A stretch of 6,929 bases of DNA from PFJX01 sp964646585 (GCA_964646585.1 CAZYEY010000114.1:1-6929), one strand, 5' to 3'; shown: positions 1 through 6,795, counted from the first letter of the stretch. Program-made: numbers and translations. The notes: generated by a model not told the origin, from the letters alone.

Positions 1-149
1 CAGCCGCGACGCCAAGCAAGCCCAGGAATCATGCCCGGCAAGGGGGCGCAAGACGCCCAGGAGCTGGCGCCTGCCGTGCGGCGATGGGGCTTGTCTATCG
101 CGTCGGCACCCACCAAGATTCGCCCACTTACAAAAATAGGGCGCGACTC
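1..149. other. Leader region upstream of comM, no gene recognised
   Basis: No recognisable gene lies here. Frame 1 stays open from the left edge to a TGA at 151-153 that overlaps the comM start as ATGA, but its translation resembles nothing I know and its third positions are clearly less GC-rich than in the genes that follow, so it is probably non-coding or the out-of-frame tail of something further left. The last 35 bases (about 115-140) are locally AT-rich, as expected near a promoter or ribosome entry site. No convincing -35/-10 pair was found: TTGTCT at 91-96 has only a poor partner. A short hairpin (44-48 with 54-58) has no T-run and is not a credible terminator. Confidence 0.5.
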
Positions 150-1643
150 ATGACCCTGGCCGTCGTCACCAGCCGCGCCCTCGCGGGCATGGAAGCGCCG
201 GAGGTTGTGGTGGAGACCCACCTGGCCAACGGCCTGCCGTCCTTCACCCTGGTGGGCCTGCCAGATACCGAGGTGAAGGAGGCCCGGGACCGGGTGCGGG
301 CAGCCCTGCTGCAATCCGGCTTCGAGTTTCCCCAGCGCCGCATCACCGTCAACCTGGCGCCGGCCGACCTGCCCAAGGAATCCGGCCGCTTCGACCTGCC
401 CATCGCCATCGGCCTTCTCGCCGCCTCCGGCCAGTTGCCGGGGGCGGCTTTGGAGGACTACGAGTTCGCCGGGGAACTGGCCCTGACCGGCCAGTTGCGG
501 CCCATCCGGGGCGCCCTGGCCATGATGCTGGGGGCGGCCCGGGACCGCCGCGCCTTCATCCTGCCCCGGGCCAGCGCCGAGGAGGCGGCCCTGGTGGAGG
601 ACGCCCGGGTCTACGGCGCCGACAGCCTGCTGGCGGTGTGCGCCCACCTGATGGGGCGGGAGGCGCTGGCCCGGGCGGTTCCACGTGAAACAAACACGCC
701 GCCGGCCCATCCCGACCTGGCCGACGTGAAAGGCCAGCAGGCCGCCCGCCGGGCCCTGGAAGTGGCCGCCGCCGGGGGCCATTCCCTGCTCACGAGCGGC
801 CCGCCCGGCACCGGCAAATCCATGCTGGCGGCCCGCCTCCCGGGCCTCCTACCGCCCATGGCCCAGGCCGAGGCCCTGGAATCCGCCGCCGTGCTGTCCC
901 TGTCCGGCCAGTTCCGGCCCGAGTCCTGGCGGGTCCGGCCCTACCGGGCGCCCCACCACTCCGCCTCCGGCGTGGCCCTGGTGGGGGGCGGCAATCCGCC
1001 CCGGCCCGGCGAGGTGAGCCAGGCCAGCCACGGCGTGCTGTTCCTGGACGAGCTGCCGGAGTTCGATCGCAAGGCCCTGGAGGTGCTGCGGGAACCCCTG
1101 GAGGCGGGCCACATCACCATCTCCCGGGCAGCGCGCCAGGCGGATTTCCCCGCCCGCTTCCAGCTGGTGGCAGCCATGAACCCCTGCCCCTGCGGCTTCC
1201 TCGGCCATCCCTCTGGGAGGTGCCGCTGCACGCCGGAACAGGTGGCCCGCTACCGGGGCCGCATCTCCGGTCCGCTGCTGGACCGCATCGATCTGCACAT
1301 CGAGGTGCCGGCCCTGCCGGAAGGCGAACTGACGGCTGCTGCCGCTGGCGAGGATTCCGCCACGGTGCGGCAGCGGGTGACCGTCGCCCGGGAACGGCAG
1401 CTGGCCCGTCAGGGCAAGCCCAACGCGCAACTGGCGGGCAAGGAAATCGACCGTCATTGCGGCCTGGACGGGGCCGGGCAGACCCTGCTGAAACAGGCCA
1501 TCACCCGCCTCAACCTGTCCGCCCGGGCCTACCACCGCATCCTCAGGGTGGCGCGCACGGTGGCGGACCTGGCCGGCGCGGCCGACCTGGGCGCGGCTCA
1601 CGTGGCCGAGGCGGTGCAATACCGGCGCGGCATCGGGGCCTGA
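150..1643 (+). CDS. comM: ComM/YifB family Mg chelatase-like AAA+ ATPase (branch-migration helicase)
   Basis: This 497-residue protein is a full-length member of the YifB/ComM family. ComM is a hexameric AAA+ helicase that promotes branch migration while incoming single-stranded DNA is integrated during natural transformation. Seen in order: an N-terminal domain (about 1-170) with the family signature around NLAPADLPKESGRFDLP; a variable linker (about 170-190); the Mg-chelatase AAA+ core with Walker A GPPGTGKS at 217-224 and Walker B VLFLDELPE at 296-304; a cysteine cluster C346, C348, C358, C360 that may bind zinc; an arginine-containing GPLLDRID segment at 374-381; and a C-terminal helical domain with the LSARAYHRILRVARTVADL motif. 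The start at 150 is chosen over an in-frame ATG at 84 because family members begin MxLAVV and the extra 22 residues look non-coding. A weak AGGG lies at 138-141. The linker carries a parS-like DNA site. Family assignment is firm; competence of this organism is not shown. Confidence 0.95.
   Translation: MTLAVVTSRALAGMEAPEVVVETHLANGLPSFTLVGLPDTEVKEARDRVRAALLQSGFEFPQRRITVNLAPADLPKESGRFDLPIAIGLLAASGQLPGAALEDYEFAGELALTGQLRPIRGALAMMLGAARDRRAFILPRASAEEAALVEDARVYGADSLLAVCAHLMGREALARAVPRETNTPPAHPDLADVKGQQAARRALEVAAAGGHSLLTSGPPGTGKSMLAARLPGLLPPMAQAEALESAAVLSLSGQFRPESWRVRPYRAPHHSASGVALVGGGNPPRPGEVSQASHGVLFLDELPEFDRKALEVLREPLEAGHITISRAARQADFPARFQLVAAMNPCPCGFLGHPSGRCRCTPEQVARYRGRISGPLLDRIDLHIEVPALPEGELTAAAAGEDSATVRQRVTVARERQLARQGKPNAQLAGKEIDRHCGLDGAGQTLLKQAITRLNLSARAYHRILRVARTVADLAGAADLGAAHVAEAVQYRRGIGA
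677..692. promoter_or_regulatory. parS: parS-like ParB-binding site inside comM
   Basis: The 16 bases GGTTCCACGTGAAACA match 14 of 16 positions of the well-known chromosomal parS palindrome TGTTTCACGTGAAACA. The central CACGTG and the whole right half are perfect; the mismatches are at 677 and 681, and position 681 is a variable one in known parS sites. ParB binds such sites, spreads, and with ParA/SMC segregates the replication origin region. The site encodes V177-P-R-E-T181 of ComM with codons GTT CCA CGT GAA ACA, nearly all ending in A or T, in a gene that otherwise strongly prefers G or C. It lies in the poorly conserved linker, where protein constraint is low. The match is seen directly; the function is inferred, and no parA or parB is in the window. 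Confidence 0.65.
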
Positions 1644-1650
1644 GCCGGGG

Positions 1651-1656
1651 GATAAT
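1651..1656 (+). promoter_or_regulatory. Possible -10 element ahead of the VIT1/CCC1 gene
   Basis: GATAAT matches TATAAT at five of six positions, eight bases after the comM stop codon and about 30 bases before the transporter ATG, which would give a short leader. A 5/6 match is uncommon in DNA this GC-rich, but the -35 region (around 1627-1633, inside the comM end) matches TTGACA poorly. This is a tentative call from position and sequence only; co-transcription from comM is equally possible. Confidence 0.3.
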
Positions 1657-1685
1657 CGCAGCAATTCCCACCACCGCGAGCCTCC

Positions 1686-2720
1686 ATGCACGCCCTGAAA
1701 AGCTGGACCGAGGAGAAACGTTCCGCCTGGCTCTACCGCATCGTCTCCGACGCGGAATCCGGCTCGGCGCGCCAGGTGCTGTTCCTGGAACTGGCCCGGG
1801 CCGCCGACAAGCAGGCTGCGCTGTGGGAGGCGGAACTGGCGAAGGCGGGCGTCGCCCCCCCCGACCCTTTCCGCCCGGACGCGCGCACCCGGCTGGTGGG
1901 CTGGCTCATCCCGCGCCTGGGCGTGTACCCCCTGCGGGGGGTGTTGGCGGCCATGAAGGTGCGGGGCATGAGCCTCTACCACTCGCCCACTCCGCCCCAC
2001 GCCACCCCCACCAGCCTGGAACAGATGCGCGCCGAGCGGCACAGGCTGGGCGGCGCCGGCAACCTGCGGGCGGCGGTGTTCGGCGTCAACGACGGCCTGG
2101 TCTCCAATGCCAGTCTGATCCTGGGGGTGGCTGGAGCCGGCGCGGCGGCGGACGTGATCCTGCTCTCCGGCCTCGCCGGCCTGCTGGCGGGGGCGTTTTC
2201 CATGGCCGCCGGCGAGTATGTGTCGGTGCGCTCCCAGCGGGAGTTCCACGAGTACCAGATCGCCCTGGAGCGGGAGGAACTGGACCAGTATCCCCAGGAG
2301 GAAGCGGCCGAGCTGGCCCTCATCTATCAGGCCAAGGGCGTCGGTCCCGAGGAGGCGAAGCGCATGGCCAAGGCCCTGATCCGCGACCCGGACCGGGCCC
2401 TGGACACCCTGGCCCGGGAAGAGCTGGGCCTGAACCCGGAAGAGTTGGGCTCGCCCTGGGGCGCGGCCATCTCCTCCTTCCTCGCCTTCGCCCTGGGGGC
2501 GTTGATCCCCGTGCTGCCCTGCCTACTCCTCTCCAGCCACACCGCCTTTGCCGGCGTGCTGGCGGCCAGCGGCATCAGCCTGTTCGGCGTGGGGGCCGCC
2601 ATCAGCCTGTTCACTGGCCGGCGGGCGCTGCTGGGGGGATTTCGCATGCTGGCCATCGGCGCCGCGGCCGGGGCCGCCACCTGGCTCATCGGCGGCGCCC
2701 TGGGCGTGGCCCTGGGATAG
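1686..2720 (+). CDS. VIT1/CCC1-family iron/manganese transporter with N-terminal ferritin-like domain
   Basis: This 344-residue inner-membrane protein joins an N-terminal soluble helical domain (about 1-120) to a C-terminal VIT1/CCC1 transporter of about five membrane helices (roughly 127-152, 156-180, 260-283, 286-308 and 319-343). The family moves Fe2+ or Mn2+ out of the cytoplasm, in exchange for protons in characterised members. The first two helices carry the family motifs: GVNDGLVSN at 133-141, with D136 matching the metal-pathway Asp, and FSMAAGEYVS at 171-180, with M173 matching the pathway Met. An acidic cytoplasmic stretch (about 183-255, rich in Glu including E195, E197, E198, E205, E206, E209) fits the metal-binding domain between helices 2 and 3. 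The N-terminal part resembles rubrerythrin/ferritin-like helices as in MbfA, but the expected ExxH ligand motif reads A40-D-K-Q43, so diiron binding there is doubtful. There is no clear Shine-Dalgarno sequence before the ATG. Metal specificity cannot be read from the sequence. Confidence 0.88.
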   Translation: MHALKSWTEEKRSAWLYRIVSDAESGSARQVLFLELARAADKQAALWEAELAKAGVAPPDPFRPDARTRLVGWLIPRLGVYPLRGVLAAMKVRGMSLYHSPTPPHATPTSLEQMRAERHRLGGAGNLRAAVFGVNDGLVSNASLILGVAGAGAAADVILLSGLAGLLAGAFSMAAGEYVSVRSQREFHEYQIALEREELDQYPQEEAAELALIYQAKGVGPEEAKRMAKALIRDPDRALDTLAREELGLNPEELGSPWGAAISSFLAFALGALIPVLPCLLLSSHTAFAGVLAASGISLFGVGAAISLFTGRRALLGGFRMLAIGAAAGAATWLIGGALGVALG

Positions 2721-2723
2721 AAT
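2718..2723 (+). promoter_or_regulatory. Possible -10 element for metF
   Basis: TAGAAT matches TATAAT at five of six positions. It overlaps the stop codon of the transporter gene (TAG at 2718-2720) and lies 28 bases before the metF ATG. No good -35 hexamer is visible 16-18 bases upstream, within the transporter coding end. The placement parallels the GATAAT element ahead of the preceding gene. Tentative; metF may simply be read from the upstream gene. Confidence 0.28.
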
Positions 2724-2751
2724 TCCCCACCGATTCAGCACCCCTGCCATC

Positions 2752-3597
2752 ATGAGCGACCGCACCTTCAGCATCGAATTCTTTCCGCCCAAGACCCCCG
2801 AGGGCATGGCCAAGCTGCGAGAAGCCCGCCGGCAACTGGCCCCGTTGAAGCCCAAGTTCTTCTCGGTAACCTTCGGCGCCGGCGGCTCCACCCGAGACCG
2901 CACCCTGGAAACCGTGCTGGAGATCCAGGCGGAGGGCCTGGCCGCCGCGCCCCACCTGTCCTGCATCGGCTCCACCCGGGACAACCTGCGGGAGATCCTG
3001 GAAACCTACCGGGCCAACGGCATCCGCCACATCGTCGCCCTGCGCGGCGATCTTCCCTCGGGCATGGCCGAGCCCGGGGAGTTCCGCTTCGCCAACGAGC
3101 TGGTGGAATTCATCCGCGAGGAAACCGGAGACTGGTTCGAAATCGAGGTGGCGGCCTATCCGGAAACCCATCCCCAGGCCCGCAGCTATCAGGAGGATCT
3201 GCTCAACTTCAAACGCAAGGTGGAGGCCGGCGCCAACGCTGCCATCACCCAGTATTTCTTCAACCCGGACGCCTACTTCAATTTCGTCGATGACTGCGCG
3301 AACCTGGGCCTGTCCCTGCCCATCGTGCCCGGCATCATGCCCATCTCCAACTTCAGCCAGCTCTCCCGCTTCTCCGCCGCCTGCGGCGCCGAGATCCCGA
3401 GATGGCTGTCGCGCAAGATGGAAAGCTACCTGGACGACACCGCTTCCATCCGCGCCTTCGGCCTGGATTTCATCACCGGCATGTGCGGAAAGCTGCTGGA
3501 GGGTGGCGCCCCGGGCCTGCACTTCTACGCCCTGAACCAGGCGGGATTGACCAGCGCCATCTGGCAGAGGCTGGGGTTGCAAAGCCAGATGCCATAG
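2752..3597 (+). CDS. metF: 5,10-methylenetetrahydrofolate reductase
   Basis: This 281-residue cytoplasmic flavoenzyme reduces 5,10-methylene-THF to 5-methyl-THF using NAD(P)H and FAD, supplying the methyl group for methionine synthesis by MetH or MetE. It fits the single-domain bacterial MetF TIM barrel in length (E. coli about 296). Key features: SIEFFPPK at 7-14, with E9 corresponding to the catalytic Glu28 of E. coli; FGAGGSTRD at 41-49; LRGDLP at 98-103, with D100 corresponding to Asp120; the AAITQYFFN segment at 163-171, with Q167 corresponding to the folate-binding Gln183; PGIMPI at 193-198; and a C-terminal GLHFYALN motif at 255-262. The ATG at 2752 is chosen because family members begin shortly before the SIEFFPP strand; upstream in-frame codons lie inside the transporter gene. 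No Shine-Dalgarno sequence is visible before it. In many betaproteobacteria metF sits beside ahcY; here it follows a metal transporter and precedes a two-component system. Confidence 0.96.
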   Translation: MSDRTFSIEFFPPKTPEGMAKLREARRQLAPLKPKFFSVTFGAGGSTRDRTLETVLEIQAEGLAAAPHLSCIGSTRDNLREILETYRANGIRHIVALRGDLPSGMAEPGEFRFANELVEFIREETGDWFEIEVAAYPETHPQARSYQEDLLNFKRKVEAGANAAITQYFFNPDAYFNFVDDCANLGLSLPIVPGIMPISNFSQLSRFSAACGAEIPRWLSRKMESYLDDTASIRAFGLDFITGMCGKLLEGGAPGLHFYALNQAGLTSAIWQRLGLQSQMP

Positions 3598-3605
3598 CAA
3601 AACCC

Positions 3606-3613
3606 AAGGGAGG
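3606..3613 (+). promoter_or_regulatory. Ribosome binding site of the response regulator
   Basis: AAGGGAGG lies six bases before the ATG at 3620 and is the strongest Shine-Dalgarno match in the window apart from the one before the last gene. It fixes the start of the response regulator and lies within the 22 bases that separate it from metF. Confidence 0.75.
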
Positions 3614-3619
3614 TTCGCC

Positions 3620-4261
3620 ATGAGGATTCTGCTGGCCGACGATCATCCCCTGTTCCGGGAGGGGGTGAAGCCGGTTTTGGAAAAACTCGACCCGGACGTG
3701 ACGATCCTGGAGGCGGTGGACTATCCCAGCACCTTCGAGGCCATGCACCAGGCCGGCGAGGTGGATCTGGTGTTGATGGACCTGTACATGCCCGGCATGG
3801 CCGGCATCGAGGGCGTGACCCGGTTCCGCGCCACCTTTCCCGAGGTCCCCCTGGTGGTGCTGTCCGCATCGGAGCAGGTGGAGGACATCCAGCGCCTGCT
3901 GGGCGCCGGCGCCCTGGGCTACATCACCAAGTCCTCCCACAGCGATGCCATCCTGGACGCCCTGAACGTGGTGCTGGCGGGAGGGGTCTACATTCCGCCC
4001 GCCCTGCTCGGCGAGGAGACGGACCAGGAGGGCGCCCTGCTCGACATCGCCAGCCGCTATCCCGCCCTCTCCTTCCGCCAAATCCAGGTATTGAAGGAGC
4101 TGGCCAAGGGTCAGAGCAACCGGCAGATCGGCCAGGCCCTGGACGTCACCGAAGGCACGGTCAAGCTCCACATGGCCGCCATCTTCCGCATCCTGAAAGT
4201 GAACAACCGCACCGAGGCGGTGCTGGTGGCCCAGAAGATGGGCCTGGACGTCGCGGACTGA
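3620..4261 (+). CDS. NarL/FixJ-type response regulator with LuxR DNA-binding domain
   Basis: This 213-residue cytoplasmic transcription factor has an N-terminal receiver domain (about 1-118) and a C-terminal LuxR/NarL helix-turn-helix (about 148-205). The receiver residues are all present: the acidic pocket D7-D8, phospho-acceptor D54 in LVLMDLYMPGM, S82 in the Thr/Ser switch position, and K104. The output domain shows the usual signature from LSFRQIQVLKELAKGQSNRQIG at 150 onward through VTEGTVKLHMAAIFRIL. It is preceded by a strong AAGGGAGG and followed only six bases later by the hybrid histidine kinase, so the two are almost certainly translated from one transcript and form a cognate pair. 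Phosphorylation should promote dimerisation and DNA binding. The target genes are not evident; the two downstream envelope genes are plausible candidates but no operator repeat was recognised. There is no specific resemblance that would justify a gene symbol. Confidence 0.93.
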   Translation: MRILLADDHPLFREGVKPVLEKLDPDVTILEAVDYPSTFEAMHQAGEVDLVLMDLYMPGMAGIEGVTRFRATFPEVPLVVLSASEQVEDIQRLLGAGALGYITKSSHSDAILDALNVVLAGGVYIPPALLGEETDQEGALLDIASRYPALSFRQIQVLKELAKGQSNRQIGQALDVTEGTVKLHMAAIFRILKVNNRTEAVLVAQKMGLDVAD

Positions 4262-4267
4262 TCCAGG

Positions 4268-6226
4268 GTGAGCCGTTTTCGCGCCACCCTGAGCCTGCGC
4301 TTACGCATTCTGGTGGTGGCCCTCTTCCCCCTGCTGGTGGCGGTGGGCCTGTTCGCCGCCTACTTCGCCCATCGGGGCGTCAGCAAGGCCGAGGCGGATC
4401 TGGCCAGCCAGGGCCGGGACGCCGCCCGGCATCTGGCGGAAGCCGTGGCCTACGACCTGTTCTCGGGCAACCTGCCCAACGTGAAAAAGCTCCTGGACTA
4501 TGAGCGGGCCACCCGGGACATCCCGGCCATCGGCATCCACGACGGCCAGCGCTGGCTCATGATCAGCGGCAGCATTGCCTATCTGCCGGCACTGAAGGCC
4601 GGCACGCCGCCGGGCCACTGGCGTCAGGGCACCCATCTCTTTTTCTCCCATCCGGTGCGCCAGGGATCGTCCCCCGGGCCGGATGGCGATCCCTACCTGG
4701 AACTGCCCGAACCCGACGGCCGGCGCTCCTACATCCTGGTGGCTCTGGACCGGGCCACGGTGGAGCAGACCCGTTCCCAGATCGGCCTGGCGGCTGCGGG
4801 CATGGCCGGCCTGAGCATCCTGCTCGCCCTGGTGCTGGCCTGGCGGCTGGCCGGTCGGGTAAGCCAGCCCCTGCAAGCCATCACCCGCACGGTGGCCATG
4901 CTGGCCGACGGCAAGCTGGACGTGCGCAACCCGGTCATTTCCCCTGGCGAGATCGGCCAGCTGGAGAACGGCATCAACTCCATGGCGGAAGCGCTGGAGG
5001 AAAGCCAGCGGACCCTGGAGCGGCGCATCCAGGACGCCACCGCCGAGTTGCGCGGCCAGAAGCAGGCGGCGGAGGCGGCGGTGCAGGCCAAGTCCCGCTT
5101 CCTCGCCGCCGCCAGCCATGACCTGCGCCAGCCCCTCCACGCCCTCTCCCTCCTGGTCACCGCCCTGCGGGAACGGGTGCGGGAGGAAGAGGCCAAGCGG
5201 CTGGCCGAGCACATCGAGGCCTCCGCCGCTGCCATGGAAACCCTGCTCAACGCCCTGCTGGATCTGTCCCGGCTGGACGCGGGCGTGGTGGAAACGCGAC
5301 CGGTGTGCTTTCCCGTCAGCCGGGTGATGAAGAGCGTGGAGCGCCAGTTCGCCCCCCTGGCCCAGGAAAAGGGCCTGGGCCTCACCGTGCATCCCACCAG
5401 CCTGTGGGCCTATTCCGATCCCGCGCTGATGGAACGCATCCTCGCCAACCTGGTATCCAACGCCCTGCGCTATACGGACAAGGGCCGGGTGCTGGTGGGT
5501 GCCCGCCGGGTCCGGAAGGATTGGATCCGGCTGGAGGTGTGGGACACGGGCAAGGGCGTGCCGGAGGAGTTCAAGGCGCGCATCTTCGAGGAGTATTTCC
5601 AGCTGGAAAACCCGGAGCGGCACCGGGACAAGGGACTCGGCCTTGGCCTGGCCATCGTCGCCAGACTGGCGCAATTGCTGGGGGGCAGCGTGGGTGTGCG
5701 ATCACAACCGGGACGCGGTTCCTGCTTCGATTTCCGCGTCGCCCGCTGCGCCCCAGCCCTGCAGCAACAAGCCGCCATCCTCCCCGCCTCGCCGGGCTTC
5801 GCCCTGCCCCTGGAGAATGCCCTGGTGGCCTTCATCGACGACGATGAAGCCATCCTGGCCGCCATGGTGGAAGTCTTCGACCACTGGGGGGTGGCCCTGG
5901 CCGCCGGCGAGGATGCGGATCAGGTCCGCGACGAGCTGGAAGCCCTGGGCCGCAAGCCCGACATCATCCTGTGCGACTACCGCCTGCGCGACGGGGTGAC
6001 CGGCATCGACGCCATCCGCACCCTGCGCGCCGCCTTCGGCGAGCATGTCCCTGCCGCCCTGTTGACCGGCGACACGGCACCGGACACCATCCAGGCAATC
6101 AAGGCCAGTCGACTCCCGGCCCTGCATAAACCGCTGAAGCCTGCCAAACTGCGGGCTTTCCTCACCCATCTCCTGTCCAGGCCGCCGCGGGACGCGGACA
6201 GCGGCGTGGACGCCACGTTCTGGTAG
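4268..6226 (+). CDS. Hybrid sensor histidine kinase (HAMP, HisKA, HATPase, receiver)
   Basis: This 652-residue inner-membrane kinase is the likely partner of the preceding regulator. In order: membrane helix about 13-34; a periplasmic sensing domain about 36-172 of unrecognised type; second helix about 173-194; HAMP about 192-245; a short coiled coil about 240-275; HisKA with phospho-acceptor H284 in ASHDLRQPLHAL; HATPase with N-box N394/N398, D426-T-G-K-G430 and GLGLGL at 456-461; a linker about 492-517; and a C-terminal receiver with D524-D526, phospho-acceptor D570, T600 and K621. The start is GTG at 4268, six bases after the upstream stop, and the reading frame then runs straight into the first membrane helix; translational coupling is likely because no separate strong Shine-Dalgarno sequence is seen. 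No HPt domain is present here or elsewhere in the window, so the receiver may act as a phosphate sink or autoregulator, or use an HPt encoded elsewhere. The signal is unknown. Confidence 0.93.
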   Translation: MSRFRATLSLRLRILVVALFPLLVAVGLFAAYFAHRGVSKAEADLASQGRDAARHLAEAVAYDLFSGNLPNVKKLLDYERATRDIPAIGIHDGQRWLMISGSIAYLPALKAGTPPGHWRQGTHLFFSHPVRQGSSPGPDGDPYLELPEPDGRRSYILVALDRATVEQTRSQIGLAAAGMAGLSILLALVLAWRLAGRVSQPLQAITRTVAMLADGKLDVRNPVISPGEIGQLENGINSMAEALEESQRTLERRIQDATAELRGQKQAAEAAVQAKSRFLAAASHDLRQPLHALSLLVTALRERVREEEAKRLAEHIEASAAAMETLLNALLDLSRLDAGVVETRPVCFPVSRVMKSVERQFAPLAQEKGLGLTVHPTSLWAYSDPALMERILANLVSNALRYTDKGRVLVGARRVRKDWIRLEVWDTGKGVPEEFKARIFEEYFQLENPERHRDKGLGLGLAIVARLAQLLGGSVGVRSQPGRGSCFDFRVARCAPALQQQAAILPASPGFALPLENALVAFIDDDEAILAAMVEVFDHWGVALAAGEDADQVRDELEALGRKPDIILCDYRLRDGVTGIDAIRTLRAAFGEHVPAALLTGDTAPDTIQAIKASRLPALHKPLKPAKLRAFLTHLLSRPPRDADSGVDATFW

Positions 6227-6236
6227 CCGAGGTTTC

Positions 6237-6776
6237 ATGAAATCCATTTCCCTGCTGCTTCTTCTGGCCGGCCTGGTGGCGGGTCCCGCCTACTGGGTCT
6301 ACGCCAAGTTTTTCACCGGTTCCCGGGCTACTTTGGTCAAGCTGGAAAAAACCGGTGCCGAGGCCCTGGCGCCCTGGCGTTCGGCCGACTTCAAGCTGAG
6401 TCCCGACATGGCGCCGGCGGGCCTGATCCTCCTGGCCACGGGCAGTTTTTCCCCCAACATGGACGAAAGCAAGCCGCCCAAGGACCGCTACGCGGCTACC
6501 CTGTTCAGGGGCAGCGAGGCGGCCAAACCCCTGACTTTCACCCTGGGCGTGAAACACGTCTCCGACGCCAACCCCTCGTTCAAGGAACATCTGTTGCTCC
6601 TCCAGGCCGTGCAGGCGGGCGACTACCATGTGGAGGTGACCCCGGCGGCGGCGCCGGACATCCGGCTGGATCGGATGGAACTGGAGGTCCGCCAACACCT
6701 CCACGAACCGGACAGCACCATCGTCACGGTGGGCATGGTGGTCATGATCCTGGGCATCCTGGGTTTCTTCCTTTGA
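6237..6776 (+). CDS. Unrecognised envelope protein with a membrane segment at each end
   Basis: I do not recognise a family for this 179-residue protein. It begins with a hydrophobic segment (about 4-24) resembling an uncleaved signal anchor and ends with another (about 161-179, IVTVGMVVMILGILGFFL) that runs to the very last residue. Between them is a region of about 135 residues with alternating hydrophobic strands and an AGDYHVEV motif, suggesting a small beta-sandwich on the periplasmic side. The predicted topology is a periplasmic domain tethered by both ends. The ATG at 6237 follows GAGG (6229-6232) and lies 10 bases after the kinase stop; its stop is 19 bases before the next start, so it belongs to the same run of genes. 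Codon use matches its neighbours, which supports a real gene. It might be an accessory to the sensor kinase or an output of the system; this is inference from position only. Confidence 0.8.
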   Translation: MKSISLLLLLAGLVAGPAYWVYAKFFTGSRATLVKLEKTGAEALAPWRSADFKLSPDMAPAGLILLATGSFSPNMDESKPPKDRYAATLFRGSEAAKPLTFTLGVKHVSDANPSFKEHLLLLQAVQAGDYHVEVTPAAAPDIRLDRMELEVRQHLHEPDSTIVTVGMVVMILGILGFFL

Positions 6777-6783
6777 TTTCTTC

Positions 6784-6789
6784 AGGAGA
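6784..6789 (+). promoter_or_regulatory. Ribosome binding site of the last gene
   Basis: AGGAGA lies six bases before the ATG at 6796, near-ideal sequence and spacing. It is the main support for the start of the truncated last gene and suggests that it is well translated relative to its upstream neighbours. Confidence 0.75.
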
Positions 6790-6795
6790 ACGGTG

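Noticed and set aside
30..32. Minus-strand ATG with a frame open to the left edge
   Set aside because: Only about ten codons are visible, there is no ribosome site, and the sequence matches nothing recognised.
44..58. Short hairpin (GGGCG, 5-base loop, CGCCC) as a terminator of an upstream gene
   Set aside because: The stem is only five base pairs and no T-run follows it.
84..149. In-frame upstream ATG that would extend ComM by 22 residues
   Set aside because: Family members begin at the MxLAVV sequence that matches the ATG at 150, and the extra residues do not resemble the family.
1599..1604. Second CACGTG hexamer near the end of comM, a possible second parS
   Set aside because: The flanks do not match the GTT and AAC arms of parS at all; only the core hexamer is present, which occurs by chance in GC-rich DNA.
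849..2249. Long open frame of 466 codons on the minus strand across comM and the transporter gene
   Set aside because: It is antisense to two strongly supported genes, its translation is low-complexity (Gly, Gln, His, Arg rich) without a motif, and such frames are expected from the mirror of GC-rich codon usage.
2721..2751. SAH or other riboswitch upstream of metF
   Set aside because: The gap after the transporter gene is only 31 bases, too short for a known methionine-pathway riboswitch, and no conserved stem was seen.
3901..3914. Perfect palindrome GGGCGCCGGCGCCC within the response regulator
   Set aside because: It encodes the conserved Gly-Ala-Gly-Ala stretch of the receiver domain with preferred GC codons, so it is explained by protein and codon constraints.
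4301..5674. Minus-strand open frame of 457 codons opposite the histidine kinase
   Set aside because: It is a shadow of the kinase reading frame; the + strand has complete kinase motifs and the antisense product has no recognisable domain.
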